NCBI RefSeq assembly: GCF_004959855.1
Contig: NZ_SPNT01000010.1
Coordinates: forward strand, 34,434 to 98,433
DNA from: Nitratireductor sp. XY-223
GTDB lineage: Bacteria > Pseudomonadota > Alphaproteobacteria > Rhizobiales > Rhizobiaceae
Reading direction: 5' to 3'
Length of the DNA stretch: 64,000 bases
Shown: in pieces, positions 51,839 to 60,848 of the stretch
Numbering within the stretch: position 1 is the first letter of the stretch
Layout: each line of letters begins with the position of its first letter
Program-made: the position numbers and the translations under genes
The notes under the pieces: generated by a model
Database searches by the model: none
The model's input: the letters and a program-made list of their open reading frames with translations, nothing else
What the model was told of the DNA's origin: nothing

Positions 51839-53466
51839 TTCTGTCGATCCTCCAAAATGAACTCGGCGGCCTTTTCGCCGATCATGATTGCCGGAGCATT
51901 GGTGTTTCCGCTCGCGATGATCGGCATGATGGAGGCATCCGCGATCCGCAGGCCGTCGATACCGTGCACGCACAATCGTTCGTCCACGACAGCCATGGGG
52001 TCGGTGCCCATCTTGCAGGTGCCGACCGGATGGAACGTCGTCATGGCGGTGGCGCGCAGCCACTTCGTCATGTCGTCGTCGGTGGCGACATCGGGTCCTG
52101 GCGCCAGTTCCTTGCCGCGATAGGGATCGAACGCTTTCTGGCCGATCACATCGCGGGTCATGCGGATGCCGGAAATCATGGTACGCAGATCAAACTCGGA
52201 TTGCAGATAGTTGGCATGAATGCGTGGCGCGTCATCGGGATTGGGCGACTTGAGCTTTATTTCGCCACGGCTTTCGGGATTGACCGGGCCGACGCGCAGT
52301 GTGAAACCGTGATCGGCTTCCACCGGCCTTTTCTTGAACGGATTCGGGAAATGCAGATTTGCCGTTTTCTCGAGCGCCGGCATGAAGTGCAGCTGGATAT
52401 CCGGGGAGGCAAGACCGGTGTGCGACTTCATGAAGGCGCCCGCTTCATAGGGGAAGGTGGTGACGGTGCCGCGGCCGAACAGCATGCCCTCGACAAGCGA
52501 CCAGGCCAGCTTGTCGGCGCGCAGGTCGCCGTAAAGGGTCACAGGTTTAAGGCACTCCCAGGACATCACGCAGTCCACGTGGTCCTGCAGGTTCTTGCCG
52601 ACGCCGGGCAGGTCGAGGACCGTATCGATATCGTGTTCGGACAGTTCGTCCGCCGGCCCGATGCCGGAAAGCAGCATGAGTTGCGGCGAGTTGACCGTAC
52701 CGGCCGACACAATAACCTCGCCATCTGCGCGGGCTGTGCGGAATTCGCCTCCCTGCGAGAATTCGACGCCTACGGCACGACCGCTTTCGACAAGGATCCT
52801 GTGAGTCAGCGCGCCGGTCTCGATTGTCAGATTTCGGCGGCTCATGACAGGCTTGAGGAATGCGGACGATGTCGACCAGCGTTTGCCCTTGCGGATGGTG
52901 AAATCGAATCTTCCGAAACCCTCCTGCTCCGCGCCATTGAAATCGTCATTGCGCGGATGGCCGGCCTGCGTGCCGGCTTCGACGAAGACTTCGTGAAGGC
53001 TGTTGTTGCCGCGCGCCCGGCAGACGGTCAGTTCCCCGCCGTCGTTGTGATAATCGTCCTTGCGCTGGATGTGCCCCTCCGAGCGCAGGAAGGAAGGCAG
53101 GACTTCGTCATAGGACCAGCCCGCCAGTCCGAGTTGCGCCCACCGGTCGTAGTCGCGACGGTTGCCGCGCACGTAGATCATGCCGTTTATCGTCGACGAT
53201 CCGCCAAGCACCTTGCCGCGCGGCCAATAGAGCGACCGTCCGTTGAGATGCGGCTGCGGTTCCGTGTGATAATGCCAGTTGTAAATGCCTGACTGGAAAA
53301 GCTTGCCCATCAGCATCGGCAGGCGGAACAGCGGGTTGCGGTCTTTGCTGCCTGCCTCAAGCAGCAACACGCTGTTGTCCGGGTTCTGCGAAAGCCGGTT
53401 GGCGATGACGCAGCCTGCCGAACCCGCTCCGACGATAATGTAGTCGTATGTTTTGGACTCGCTCAT
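51835..53466 (-). CDS. GMC-family FAD oxidoreductase
   Basis: A 543-residue GMC flavoprotein (choline dehydrogenase/alcohol oxidase group). FAD motif GAGSAGCVIANRL (residues ~15-27), GMC signature 1 near GKVLGGSSTINGMIYVRG, signature 2 SAGTVNSPQLMLLSGIGP and catalytic His in FHPVGTCKMG, then NTNAPAIMIGEKAAE. It oxidises a primary alcohol group. In this operon with a nucleoside importer the alcohol might be a nucleoside or sugar hydroxyl, which would be new for GMC enzymes; choline-like substrates cannot be excluded. Start ATG 53466. Confidence 0.88.
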   Translation of the reverse strand: MSESKTYDYIIVGAGSAGCVIANRLSQNPDNSVLLLEAGSKDRNPLFRLPMLMGKLFQSGIYNWHYHTEPQPHLNGRSLYWPRGKVLGGSSTINGMIYVRGNRRDYDRWAQLGLAGWSYDEVLPSFLRSEGHIQRKDDYHNDGGELTVCRARGNNSLHEVFVEAGTQAGHPRNDDFNGAEQEGFGRFDFTIRKGKRWSTSSAFLKPVMSRRNLTIETGALTHRILVESGRAVGVEFSQGGEFRTARADGEVIVSAGTVNSPQLMLLSGIGPADELSEHDIDTVLDLPGVGKNLQDHVDCVMSWECLKPVTLYGDLRADKLAWSLVEGMLFGRGTVTTFPYEAGAFMKSHTGLASPDIQLHFMPALEKTANLHFPNPFKKRPVEADHGFTLRVGPVNPESRGEIKLKSPNPDDAPRIHANYLQSEFDLRTMISGIRMTRDVIGQKAFDPYRGKELAPGPDVATDDDMTKWLRATAMTTFHPVGTCKMGTDPMAVVDERLCVHGIDGLRIADASIMPIIASGNTNAPAIMIGEKAAEFILEDRQK

Positions 53467-53470
53467 CGGG

Positions 53471-54319
53471 TCACCAGTCAACAGGCCGCTCGCCTGCCGC
53501 TTCGAGGAAGTCATTGCAGGCAAGAAAGGGATTTTCGAGATCAAGAATGGCCTCCGCGTCCGCCGGATGCGGGCGGCTGATCAGGAAGACGGGCGGTTCG
53601 ATGCGACCGAGTTCCGCCGCCTCAAGGCATTCCGCCGCCGCATCGCCAAACGTCATGAAAACGACGGGGCGTCCGGACCGCGCGAGATGCCGCAGAACAC
53701 CGCACATCAACGGTCGCCACACCGGCAGGTGACCGCGGGATTGGTGCGGATCCGTCCGGACGCTGAACCGCGACAGGGTAAGAGACGCATTCAACAGGAG
53801 CACACCGCTGTCGATCCAACACCCGGCGATGTCGGCCGGTGCCTCAAGCTCGACCAGCCCGGCCTCGATGTCGGCAAGCAGCGTTGGCCAATGGTCGAAG
53901 GAATGTGCGTATTCGGGTTTGCCTGTGCGGGCTGCGCAAATAAGCTGCATAAAGGCCCGGACACTCTTTGAGAACATCTTGTCGAGTTCGCGCCATGCGG
54001 CGACATTGCCGCATTCGAAGGCGCGACCGGTAGCAAAGCCGGGCTCGGGATAAGGGTCCTGGCCGAGGATGACGCACCGCACGTCCTGCGGGCCTATGTC
54101 GTCGAAGGCGCGCAGCATGTGGGCACCTTCAGGTGCACCGGGAAAGGCATTGCGTTTGCGTGCGGGAAAGATCGGCTCCCAATGTTCCAGCATCAGGTCG
54201 GGATCGCAGCCGTCGAGGTCAAGTTCCGTGTCTTCCAGCACTGCGCGCCATGCCGCGGGCAGGTCATCGTGCCAACCCGACAGAGTCTCCCTGAGTGCAT
54301 CGACCAGCCTGACCGGCAT
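53471..54319 (-). CDS. Uracil-DNA glycosylase-superfamily protein
   Basis: A 282-residue UDG-fold protein. Motif A is VILGQDPYPEPGFATGRAFE (catalytic D88; family 1 usually has GQDPYH), the central LLLNASLTL matches the family-1 LLLN..LT, and motif B is RPHPA (H251) instead of HPSPLS. So it is a family-1-like enzyme with changes in both motifs. It is the first gene of a catabolic operon, four bases before the GMC oxidoreductase, a very unusual place for a repair enzyme. ATG 54319 is used; an upstream ATG at 54376 lies inside the operator region. Confidence 0.8.
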   Translation of the reverse strand: MPVRLVDALRETLSGWHDDLPAAWRAVLEDTELDLDGCDPDLMLEHWEPIFPARKRNAFPGAPEGAHMLRAFDDIGPQDVRCVILGQDPYPEPGFATGRAFECGNVAAWRELDKMFSKSVRAFMQLICAARTGKPEYAHSFDHWPTLLADIEAGLVELEAPADIAGCWIDSGVLLLNASLTLSRFSVRTDPHQSRGHLPVWRPLMCGVLRHLARSGRPVVFMTFGDAAAECLEAAELGRIEPPVFLISRPHPADAEAILDLENPFLACNDFLEAAGERPVDW

Positions 54320-54361
54320 TGAACGGCGCCTCCCGTCGCCAGGGCAAAGCTTGTCAAATCC

Positions 54362-54375
54362 TGACCAAAGCGTCA
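54362..54375. promoter_or_regulatory. RutR-like operator copy 1
   Basis: TGACCAAAGCGTCA, inverted TGAC/GTCA with a 6-base centre. It is one of two copies with start-to-start spacing of 33 bases (three helical turns) upstream of the UDG operon, and resembles the E. coli RutR pattern TTGACCANNTGGTCAA in its half-sites. Confidence 0.5.
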
Positions 54376-54394
54376 AGTTTTATGTGAAAAAAAC

Positions 54395-54408
54395 TGACCG
54401 AAACGTCA
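54395..54408. promoter_or_regulatory. RutR-like operator copy 2
   Basis: TGACCGAAACGTCA; with flanking bases CTGAC/GTCAG forms perfect 5-bp arms. It matches copy 1 at 12 of 14 positions and lies between the divergent UDG operon and the RutR-like TetR gene. Confidence 0.5.
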
Positions 54409-54536
54409 GAAAATTGGAGTTCGCCCGGCGGCGCGCTTGGAACGTGGCGAGGAAGGGTGTATGTGCATTGTAAGGTCTCGCACCCGAGTGGCGGGGCTCA
54501 TCTGCCGGAATCTGCAAACTGGAGTAATCTGAAGGC

Positions 54537-55190
54537 ATGACGGAAGCGAAGAGGCCGGTTGCGAAGGTCAATACGGAAGAGCGTATTCGCGCACGCAACG
54601 AGAAAAAAATCCTCAGTGCCGCTGTCGAACTGTTCTCGCGCAAGGGCTTCGACGGTACACGGATCGCCGAAATCGCAGACGTCAGTGCGCTGCCGAAGGC
54701 CAATGTCTACTATTACTTCGCCACCAAGGAGGCCATCTACACGCGGCTGATTGAGGAACTGCTGGCAGGTTGGGACCGGGCACTTGAGCACATCAGTGCC
54801 GAGCGAGAGCCAGCGGAAGCGCTTGCCGACTATGTGACGGCCAAACTCGAATACTCGCGCAAACATGTTCCCGAATCGCGGTTTTTTGCCAACGAGATGC
54901 TGCGCGGCGGACAGTTCCTATCGCGGCGCCAGAAACGCCATATGCGGGACATTACGCGCGAGCGCGCCGCCGTCATTCAAGGCTGGATCGACCAGGGCAA
55001 GATGGCGCCCATCGACCCGAACCATTTTTTGATCATGCTGTGGGCAACAACGCAGTTCTACGCTGATTTTGCGGCCGTGACCGCGGCCACCCTTGAAAAG
55101 GGCCGGCTCAATTTGGCCGATTTCGAAAACGCCCGGAACACGATCGTTGAAGTTGTTGTAAAGGGCGTCATCAGACCCTCGGACACGTGA
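54537..55190 (+). CDS. TetR-family regulator, RutR/YcdC-like
   Basis: A 217-residue regulator. The HTH reads KKILSAAVELFSRKGFDGTR, then ALPKANVYYYFATKEAIYTRL. The C-terminal domain matches the YcdC/RutR type: KLEYSRKHVPESRFFANEML, AAVIQGWIDQGKMAPIDP and MLWATTQFYADF. RutR binds uracil or thymine and controls pyrimidine catabolism. Divergent from an operon with a UDG, a nucleoside importer and a nucleoside-hydrolase-like protein, with two operator-like palindromes between. A nucleobase effector is a good inference. Confidence 0.85.
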   Translation: MTEAKRPVAKVNTEERIRARNEKKILSAAVELFSRKGFDGTRIAEIADVSALPKANVYYYFATKEAIYTRLIEELLAGWDRALEHISAEREPAEALADYVTAKLEYSRKHVPESRFFANEMLRGGQFLSRRQKRHMRDITRERAAVIQGWIDQGKMAPIDPNHFLIMLWATTQFYADFAAVTAATLEKGRLNLADFENARNTIVEVVVKGVIRPSDT

Positions 55191-55234
55191 GGGAGAAGTA
55201 AGACGCGGCTTCCGGCCATCGGTCTGAATGATTT

Positions 55235-55816
55235 TCAGCCTTTCAGGCCCGGGAGAAGAAGATAGACGGCTGCCATCAGTTTTCGCGTGTCGTTGAGCAT
55301 GGCCGGTCGTTCGCGCTGCCATTGCTCCCAAGCGTCCTTGGCCGTGTTGGCATTACTGGTTTCGACAAAATCCGTATCGGAAATTTTCGCCATGGCTTTC
55401 TCCGACATACCGTGCCATTTGCTGCGCCAATTCTCACGATACGTGTCCCGATGGCGTTGTTCCATGCGCATGTGGAACATGGAGGACCGGGCAACGCGCG
55501 GGGCCTGCATGGCGTCGATCCACGGTCCGCAGGCCTGCCACAGCAAACAGGCTTCGTGCAGCAACTTTTCTGCCAGAGCGCCGTCGGTCGGGGCAATGCA
55601 CTGGGCCTGGTTGGCCACCGACGTTGCCAGCCGCGGATCTCCGGGCCGAAATGCCTCCCGGGCTATGCGCAAGGCAAGCCCGGCACTTTCCCGGGCGCGT
55701 TGTGCATCGCCCTCAACGCCCGATTTCGCGTAAGCCTCGGCGGCTTGCTCCCATTCCAGATCAGACGGGCTCCAGCCGGCCTGCAGCAGATCGTTCAGTT
55801 CCCACTTTTCAGACAC
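55235..55816 (-). CDS. Conserved helical (TPR-like) protein at the end of the LIV operon, unknown function
   Basis: A 193-residue soluble, mostly helical protein. The first half has TPR-like spacing (DLEWEQAAEAYAKSGVEGDA, RARESAGLALRIAREAF, PGDPRLATSVANQAQC); the second half is Trp- and Arg-rich. No signal peptide or membrane segment. GTG 55816 is preferred: it overlaps the LivF stop by eight bases and has AGAGGG upstream. It is the last gene of the LIV operon, so it may take part in handling the transported compound. I do not recognise a family. Confidence 0.6.
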   Translation of the reverse strand: MSEKWELNDLLQAGWSPSDLEWEQAAEAYAKSGVEGDAQRARESAGLALRIAREAFRPGDPRLATSVANQAQCIAPTDGALAEKLLHEACLLWQACGPWIDAMQAPRVARSSMFHMRMEQRHRDTYRENWRSKWHGMSEKAMAKISDTDFVETSNANTAKDAWEQWQRERPAMLNDTRKLMAAVYLLLPGLKG

Positions 55817-56505
55817 CAAGATAGGCCCTCTTCACATGTTCGTTCTCGTGCAAGTCCCTTGATGCGCCGTGCAGCGAGACGGTACCCGTTTCCAGCACAT
55901 AGGCATAGTTGGCGAGCCCCAGAGCCAGTTCCGCATTCTGTTCGACCAGGACGACGGGCACGCCGTTTGCCACAATTTCCTTGATGATCCGGGCAATCTC
56001 CAGAATGACCACCGGAGCCAGGCCCATGGATGGCTCATCAAGCAGAAGCAGGCGTGGTTTGGCCATCAGGGCGCGGCCGATCGCCACCATCTGCTGCTCG
56101 CCGCCCGACAGCGTCTTGGCCCACTGGCGGCGACGCTCCTTCAGGCGGGGAAAGCGCACAAAAATACCGTCCAGATCGCGCTCCACGGCAGCCGCATCGG
56201 TCCGCAGGTAAGCGCCGGTGCGCAGATTTTCCTCAACCGTCAGGTCCGGAAATATGCGCCGTCCTTCCGGCACCTGGGCAATGCCGCGTGCGACGACCTT
56301 GTCCGGCGGCAGTGTATCGATGCGCGCGCCGTCGAACCATATTTCGCCGCTGCTTATGGCGGTCAGTCCCGAGACCGCCCTGAGCGTGGTGCTCTTGCCG
56401 GCGCCGTTGGCACCGATGATCGTGACGATCCCGTCGACGGGTACCTCGATGGAGACCCTCTTCAGCGCAGCAACGCCGTTGTAGTGGACCTGAATGTCGC
56501 GAATT

Positions 56506-56516
<11 letters not shown>
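55809..56516 (-). CDS. livF: LIV-type ABC transporter ATPase (LivF)
   Basis: A 235-residue ATPase. Walker A GANGAGKSTT, Q-loop VPEGRRIFPDLTVEENL (the LivF hallmark), signature LSGGEQQMVAIGRAL and Walker B LLLLDEPSMGLAP. The start is ATG 56516, overlapping the LivG stop by 11 bases. It is one of two ATPases of a hydrophobic-amino-acid-type (HAAT) importer. Genomic context with tmm suggests a methylated amine or amide rather than leucine. Confidence 0.9.
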
Positions 56517-57272
<756 letters not shown>

Positions 57273-57276
<4 letters not shown>

Positions 57277-58274
57277 GCGTTCTGCTCCCTGCGCACAGTC
57301 GGCTCAGGCGCCTTGCGTGCCTTGAAGATGCGCCCGGCCTTTTGCACCACGCCCTCCAGCCCTTTAGGAAGGAACAGCACCGAGAGGATCAAAAGGGCGC
57401 CGTAGATCATCGGCCGGGCACTGTCGAAGCCCAGCGACCGCAGGATGATCTCGTTGATGATGGTCAGCGCCACCACGCCGATGATCGGGCCGAAAAAGGT
57501 GTTTGTGCCGCCGACAATGGCCCAGATCAGCACGAACACCATCTCCTCGACGTCGAAGCGGGTCGGATTGATCGTGCCGATATAATGCGCGTAAAGCGCG
57601 CCGGAAAGGCCAGCGAAAAAGGACGCCAGAACGAAGGCCAGCATGCGATACCGGAAGGTGCCCACGCCCACGGATTCGGCCAGCTTGTCCTGCCAGTGGA
57701 TGGCATGGAAGGTGAGGCCGATACGCGATTGCTCGATGCGATAAAGGATAAACAGGCTGAGCGACACCACGGCGAGGCACAGATAGTAGTAGTTCTCCGG
57801 CTCGAACATCGAGATCGGCCCGATATCCGGGAAGCCGGGGATGAGCTTGATGCCTTTCGGGCCGCCAAACGGCGTTGAAAAGTATTTCCAGACGAGACGG
57901 ATCACCTCTCCGGCAGCGAATGAACCGATAAGGAAATAAAACCCCTTCATCCGAAACAGCGGGAAGCTCAGAACCGCTGCGGCGAGGCCTGCGGTCGATG
58001 CGCCGAGGAACATCGAGACGGGGACCGGCACGCCGAGGCGCTTGGCGAACAGGGCGCTGGCATAGGCGCCGACGCCCATGATGACCACGTGGCCGAGGGA
58101 CCATTCGCCCGTCAATGTCATCAACCGGTAGGACGCCACCAGCAGGACGTTGATGACCAGCAGCACGGCAATTTCCCGCTGCGAATAGGACAACACCTGG
58201 GGCAGCACCAAAAGCGCCGCCAGGAACACCAGGCCGAGGCCCCACTTCGAGATCTTGCTGATGTCCTCACGCAC
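57273..58274 (-). CDS. livM: LIV-type ABC transporter permease (LivM)
   Basis: A 333-residue permease with about ten helices; conserved GEWSLGHVVIMGVGAYASAL and FAGLSGALYAHYIGTINP plus IVGGTNTFFGPIIGVVAL. I place the start at GTG 58274, which overlaps the LivH stop by eight bases and has GGAG nine bases upstream; the frame begins at TTG 58289. The C-terminal tail is basic (KARKAPEPTVRREQ). Confidence 0.88.
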
Positions 58275-59133
58275 GTTCTCTGGCTCCAAACAATCCCGTC
58301 GGTTTGATCACAAGCACCAGAAGCATCAGGACGAGGCCGACGATATCGGCCACCACTCCGTCATAAAAGGTGGTGACGAATGTGTGCACGAAAGCGTAGA
58401 GCACCGCGGCGACGACGGCTCCTTCAAGATGTCCGATGCCGCCGACGATGATGATGATGAAGGCCGTGACAATGACGGAATGGCCCATGTAAGGGGTCGG
58501 GCTGACGAGGGGCGCAGTCAGCGCACCGGCAACGCCCGCCAGGCTTGCGCCGATGAACATGGCGATCCGGGTGATCTGGTTCAGCGATATCCCCTGCAGG
58601 GCCGCCGCCTCCCTGTCCTGCGCGCACGCCCGCATGGCCCAGCCGATCTTTGTCTTGCGCAGGAACAGGTAGAGCCCCGTCAGCAATAAGATCGCGGCCG
58701 CAATCACAAGGAAGCGCTGATAGGTCAGCACGGCTCCCAGCAACTCAATCTTGCCCTGGATCGGCGGCTTGATGTGGGCCATCCGCACGCCGAAACCCAG
58801 TACCGCCGCCGTCTGCAGCATCAGCAGGAAGCCGATCGATGCGATGAGGCCGCCCAGCGGATTGTCGCGAAGCGGACGGAAAAGCGAATACTCCATCAAG
58901 ATGCCCAGGAGCCCGACGAAGGCAAGTCCCGCCGCGACTGCGATCAAGAACGGAAAGTTCAGATGGGAGTAGAGCGCAACCACGGTGTAGGCGCCGGCCA
59001 TATAGAGTTCACCATGGGCAAAATTGATTACGCCCATCACGCCGAAGATGAGCACAAGCCCGACGGCGATGAGCGACATGTAGCTGGCGGCATAGACCGC
59101 ATTGAGCGTCGTCTGCAGGATGATTTCTGTCAT
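58267..59133 (-). CDS. livH: LIV-type ABC transporter permease (LivH)
   Basis: A 288-residue permease with about eight helices. Hallmarks are LIFGVMGVINFAHGELYMAGAY, ACAQDREAAALQGISLNQI and IIVGGIGHLEGAVVAAVLY. It follows the binding-protein gene after 127 bases that contain two hairpins, and overlaps the LivM start. Confidence 0.9.
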   Translation of the reverse strand: MTEIILQTTLNAVYAASYMSLIAVGLVLIFGVMGVINFAHGELYMAGAYTVVALYSHLNFPFLIAVAAGLAFVGLLGILMEYSLFRPLRDNPLGGLIASIGFLLMLQTAAVLGFGVRMAHIKPPIQGKIELLGAVLTYQRFLVIAAAILLLTGLYLFLRKTKIGWAMRACAQDREAAALQGISLNQITRIAMFIGASLAGVAGALTAPLVSPTPYMGHSVIVTAFIIIIVGGIGHLEGAVVAAVLYAFVHTFVTTFYDGVVADIVGLVLMLLVLVIKPTGLFGARERA

Positions 59134-59170
59134 GATCGGGGAGAACCGCTTTTGCTGGTGTTCAGAGCCC

Positions 59171-59246
59171 GCCGCGACAGGTCGCGCGGCGCCCCCTCAC
59201 CGGTCCGCCGCCCCCTTCCCTCTTGCAAACGGGAATGGAGCGGCGG
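59171..59246. other. Two GC-rich stem-loops between the LIV binding protein and LivH
   Basis: Hairpin 1: GCCGCGAC (59171-59178) with GTCGCGCGGC (59181-59190), one bulge. Hairpin 2: CCGCCG (59205-59210) and TTCCC (59216-59220) pairing with GGGAA (59231-59235) and CGGCGG (59241-59246). Such structures often stabilise the upstream binding-protein mRNA and lower readthrough into permease genes. Confidence 0.4.
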
Positions 59247-59260
59247 GGCAAGGCTGAAGA

Positions 59261-60565
59261 TCAGCCGCGCTGATCCCACATCTGGCCGAGCGCCCGGAAG
59301 TGCTTGATCACCAGATCGCTGTGCTGGTTCCACCAGTCCGGTATGGACTTGTACTCCTTGATCACGGCCTTGCCGTTTTCAATCACCACCACCGGCCAGT
59401 TGCCGACCAGGGCGTTGTCGATGCCGAAAAGCTCTTCGCCCCACCAGTCGGCGTCACCGAATGCATGTTTGCCCTTGCCGCTGGATTTCATGGCGGCAAG
59501 CACATCGCCCGGCTCGATGGAACCGGCCTTGCTCGCGGCATCCGCCCACAGGTCCATGATGGAGGCGTATTCCCAGGAAACCGCGCTCCATTCCGATTCG
59601 CCGAAGCGGTTGGCATATTCCTGGAAAAACTCGTTCGGCTTGGAGAAATTGACATTTGCGTCGTTGAGCGCCGGGTCATCGAAATCGGGGAACTGGAAGA
59701 CAAATCCCTCCATGAACTCCTTGGAGGTCTTTTCGATGATCTTCGGATAAAAATCCGCGGTGCAGGAAATGATGGTGCCCTGGAAGCCCTGCTGGAAAGC
59801 CTGTTCGCACAGCGGATGCACGTAGTCGGCATAGCAGGTATCGAGGCACAGGATGTCCGGCTTGCCCGACAGCAGCCTGGTCATCACCGGAGCAAAATCC
59901 GTTGTCGCGGGATCGAAGAACAGCGGCTCGTCAATCACATCGATGCCCGCAGCCTCGAAGGCTGCCAGATAGGTTGCGACCGACGGCTTGCCGAGGGCAT
60001 CGTCCTGCGCGCAGATAACCGCGGTTTTCATGTCCGGCTTGTTTTCCGCCAGCCATTGAACACCGGTGACATTGTATATCGGATGGACCTCGCAGGGCGC
60101 GATAAGGGTCTTGGTGTCCGGGGTCAGATCGGATGGCAGCAAGGTTGAGACCAGCATGCCTTCGCGCTCCGCCATCGGCTGCACGCCGGGCCAGGTGTCG
60201 CCGCCCAGCATCATGATGAACTTGACGCCGTCTTCCTTGATCAGCTTGGCAGCACCGGTTCGGGCCTTTCCCGGATCGTATTCATTGTCATAGGCAATGA
60301 ATTCGACCTTGTAGCGGTCACCGCCGATCTCGATGCCGCCGGCGTTGTTCACCCGGTCGCTCCAGATCTGGCAGCCGTCCAGCCCGGGTTTGCCCCAGGC
60401 CGCGACCGCTCCGGTAAGCGGGGCCAGAAAGCCGATCTTGACGGTCTTGTCGGCGCCGAAAGCAAATTTCGGTGCGCCTGTGGTCGCCAGCATGGTGACG
60501 GCGGCGGAGCTTGTGAGCAAGAGTTCGCGGCGGCTGATACGGCGCGGCGTGGAAGTCAGTCTCAT
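59261..60565 (-). CDS. LIV-type ABC transporter substrate-binding protein
   Basis: A 434-residue periplasmic protein of the Peripla_BP_6 family. The Tat-type signal (ISRRELLLTSSAAVTMLATT, cleavage near FAFGA) is followed by IGFLAPLTGAVAAWGKPGLDG, typical of AmiC/FmdD/urea-type binding proteins. Trp-rich patches (WWGEELFGIDNALVG, WWNQHSD) could form a cation-pi cage, fitting a quaternary or tertiary amine ligand. The start ATG 60565 has an ideal GGGAGGG site. It is divergent from tmm. A truncated relative lies at 63095-63991. Confidence 0.87.
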   Translation of the reverse strand: MRLTSTPRRISRRELLLTSSAAVTMLATTGAPKFAFGADKTVKIGFLAPLTGAVAAWGKPGLDGCQIWSDRVNNAGGIEIGGDRYKVEFIAYDNEYDPGKARTGAAKLIKEDGVKFIMMLGGDTWPGVQPMAEREGMLVSTLLPSDLTPDTKTLIAPCEVHPIYNVTGVQWLAENKPDMKTAVICAQDDALGKPSVATYLAAFEAAGIDVIDEPLFFDPATTDFAPVMTRLLSGKPDILCLDTCYADYVHPLCEQAFQQGFQGTIISCTADFYPKIIEKTSKEFMEGFVFQFPDFDDPALNDANVNFSKPNEFFQEYANRFGESEWSAVSWEYASIMDLWADAASKAGSIEPGDVLAAMKSSGKGKHAFGDADWWGEELFGIDNALVGNWPVVVIENGKAVIKEYKSIPDWWNQHSDLVIKHFRALGQMWDQRG

Positions 60566-60689
60566 GTGTATCCCTCCCTGGCAAATATCTGTAAAGCCAG
60601 AATTTTTGATCGTTGACGGAACATTCTCGAATTTGCGGCGGCGCTCCTCCAGCCGACCGCAAGTGATAACGAAGTCTGCGATAACTAGG

Positions 60690-60791
60690 CCAATTTTATA
60701 CCAATTTGCGAGCCAATCATGGCATATTTGAACCAATACGTCAATTTGGACTTGCATTGGTTCAATTGGCATGTAAATTGGACTGAACCAA
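60690..60791. promoter_or_regulatory. CCAAT/ATTGG array and 10-bp inverted repeat in the tmm control region
   Basis: TTGAACCAAT (60728-60737) and ATTGGTTCAA (60756-60765) are perfect inverted repeats, 28 bases centre to centre. CCAAT occurs at 60690, 60701, 60713 and 60733; ATTGG at 60756, 60765 and 60777; TGAACCAA again at 60784-60791. This is in the gap shared by the LIV binding protein and tmm, and a GntR regulator is encoded behind tmm. Confidence 0.55.
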
Positions 60792-60848
60792 AAAATGCCA
60801 GCGGTCAGGACAAACGAGGTTCCGGCCACCAAACGGAGGGTTAGACAC

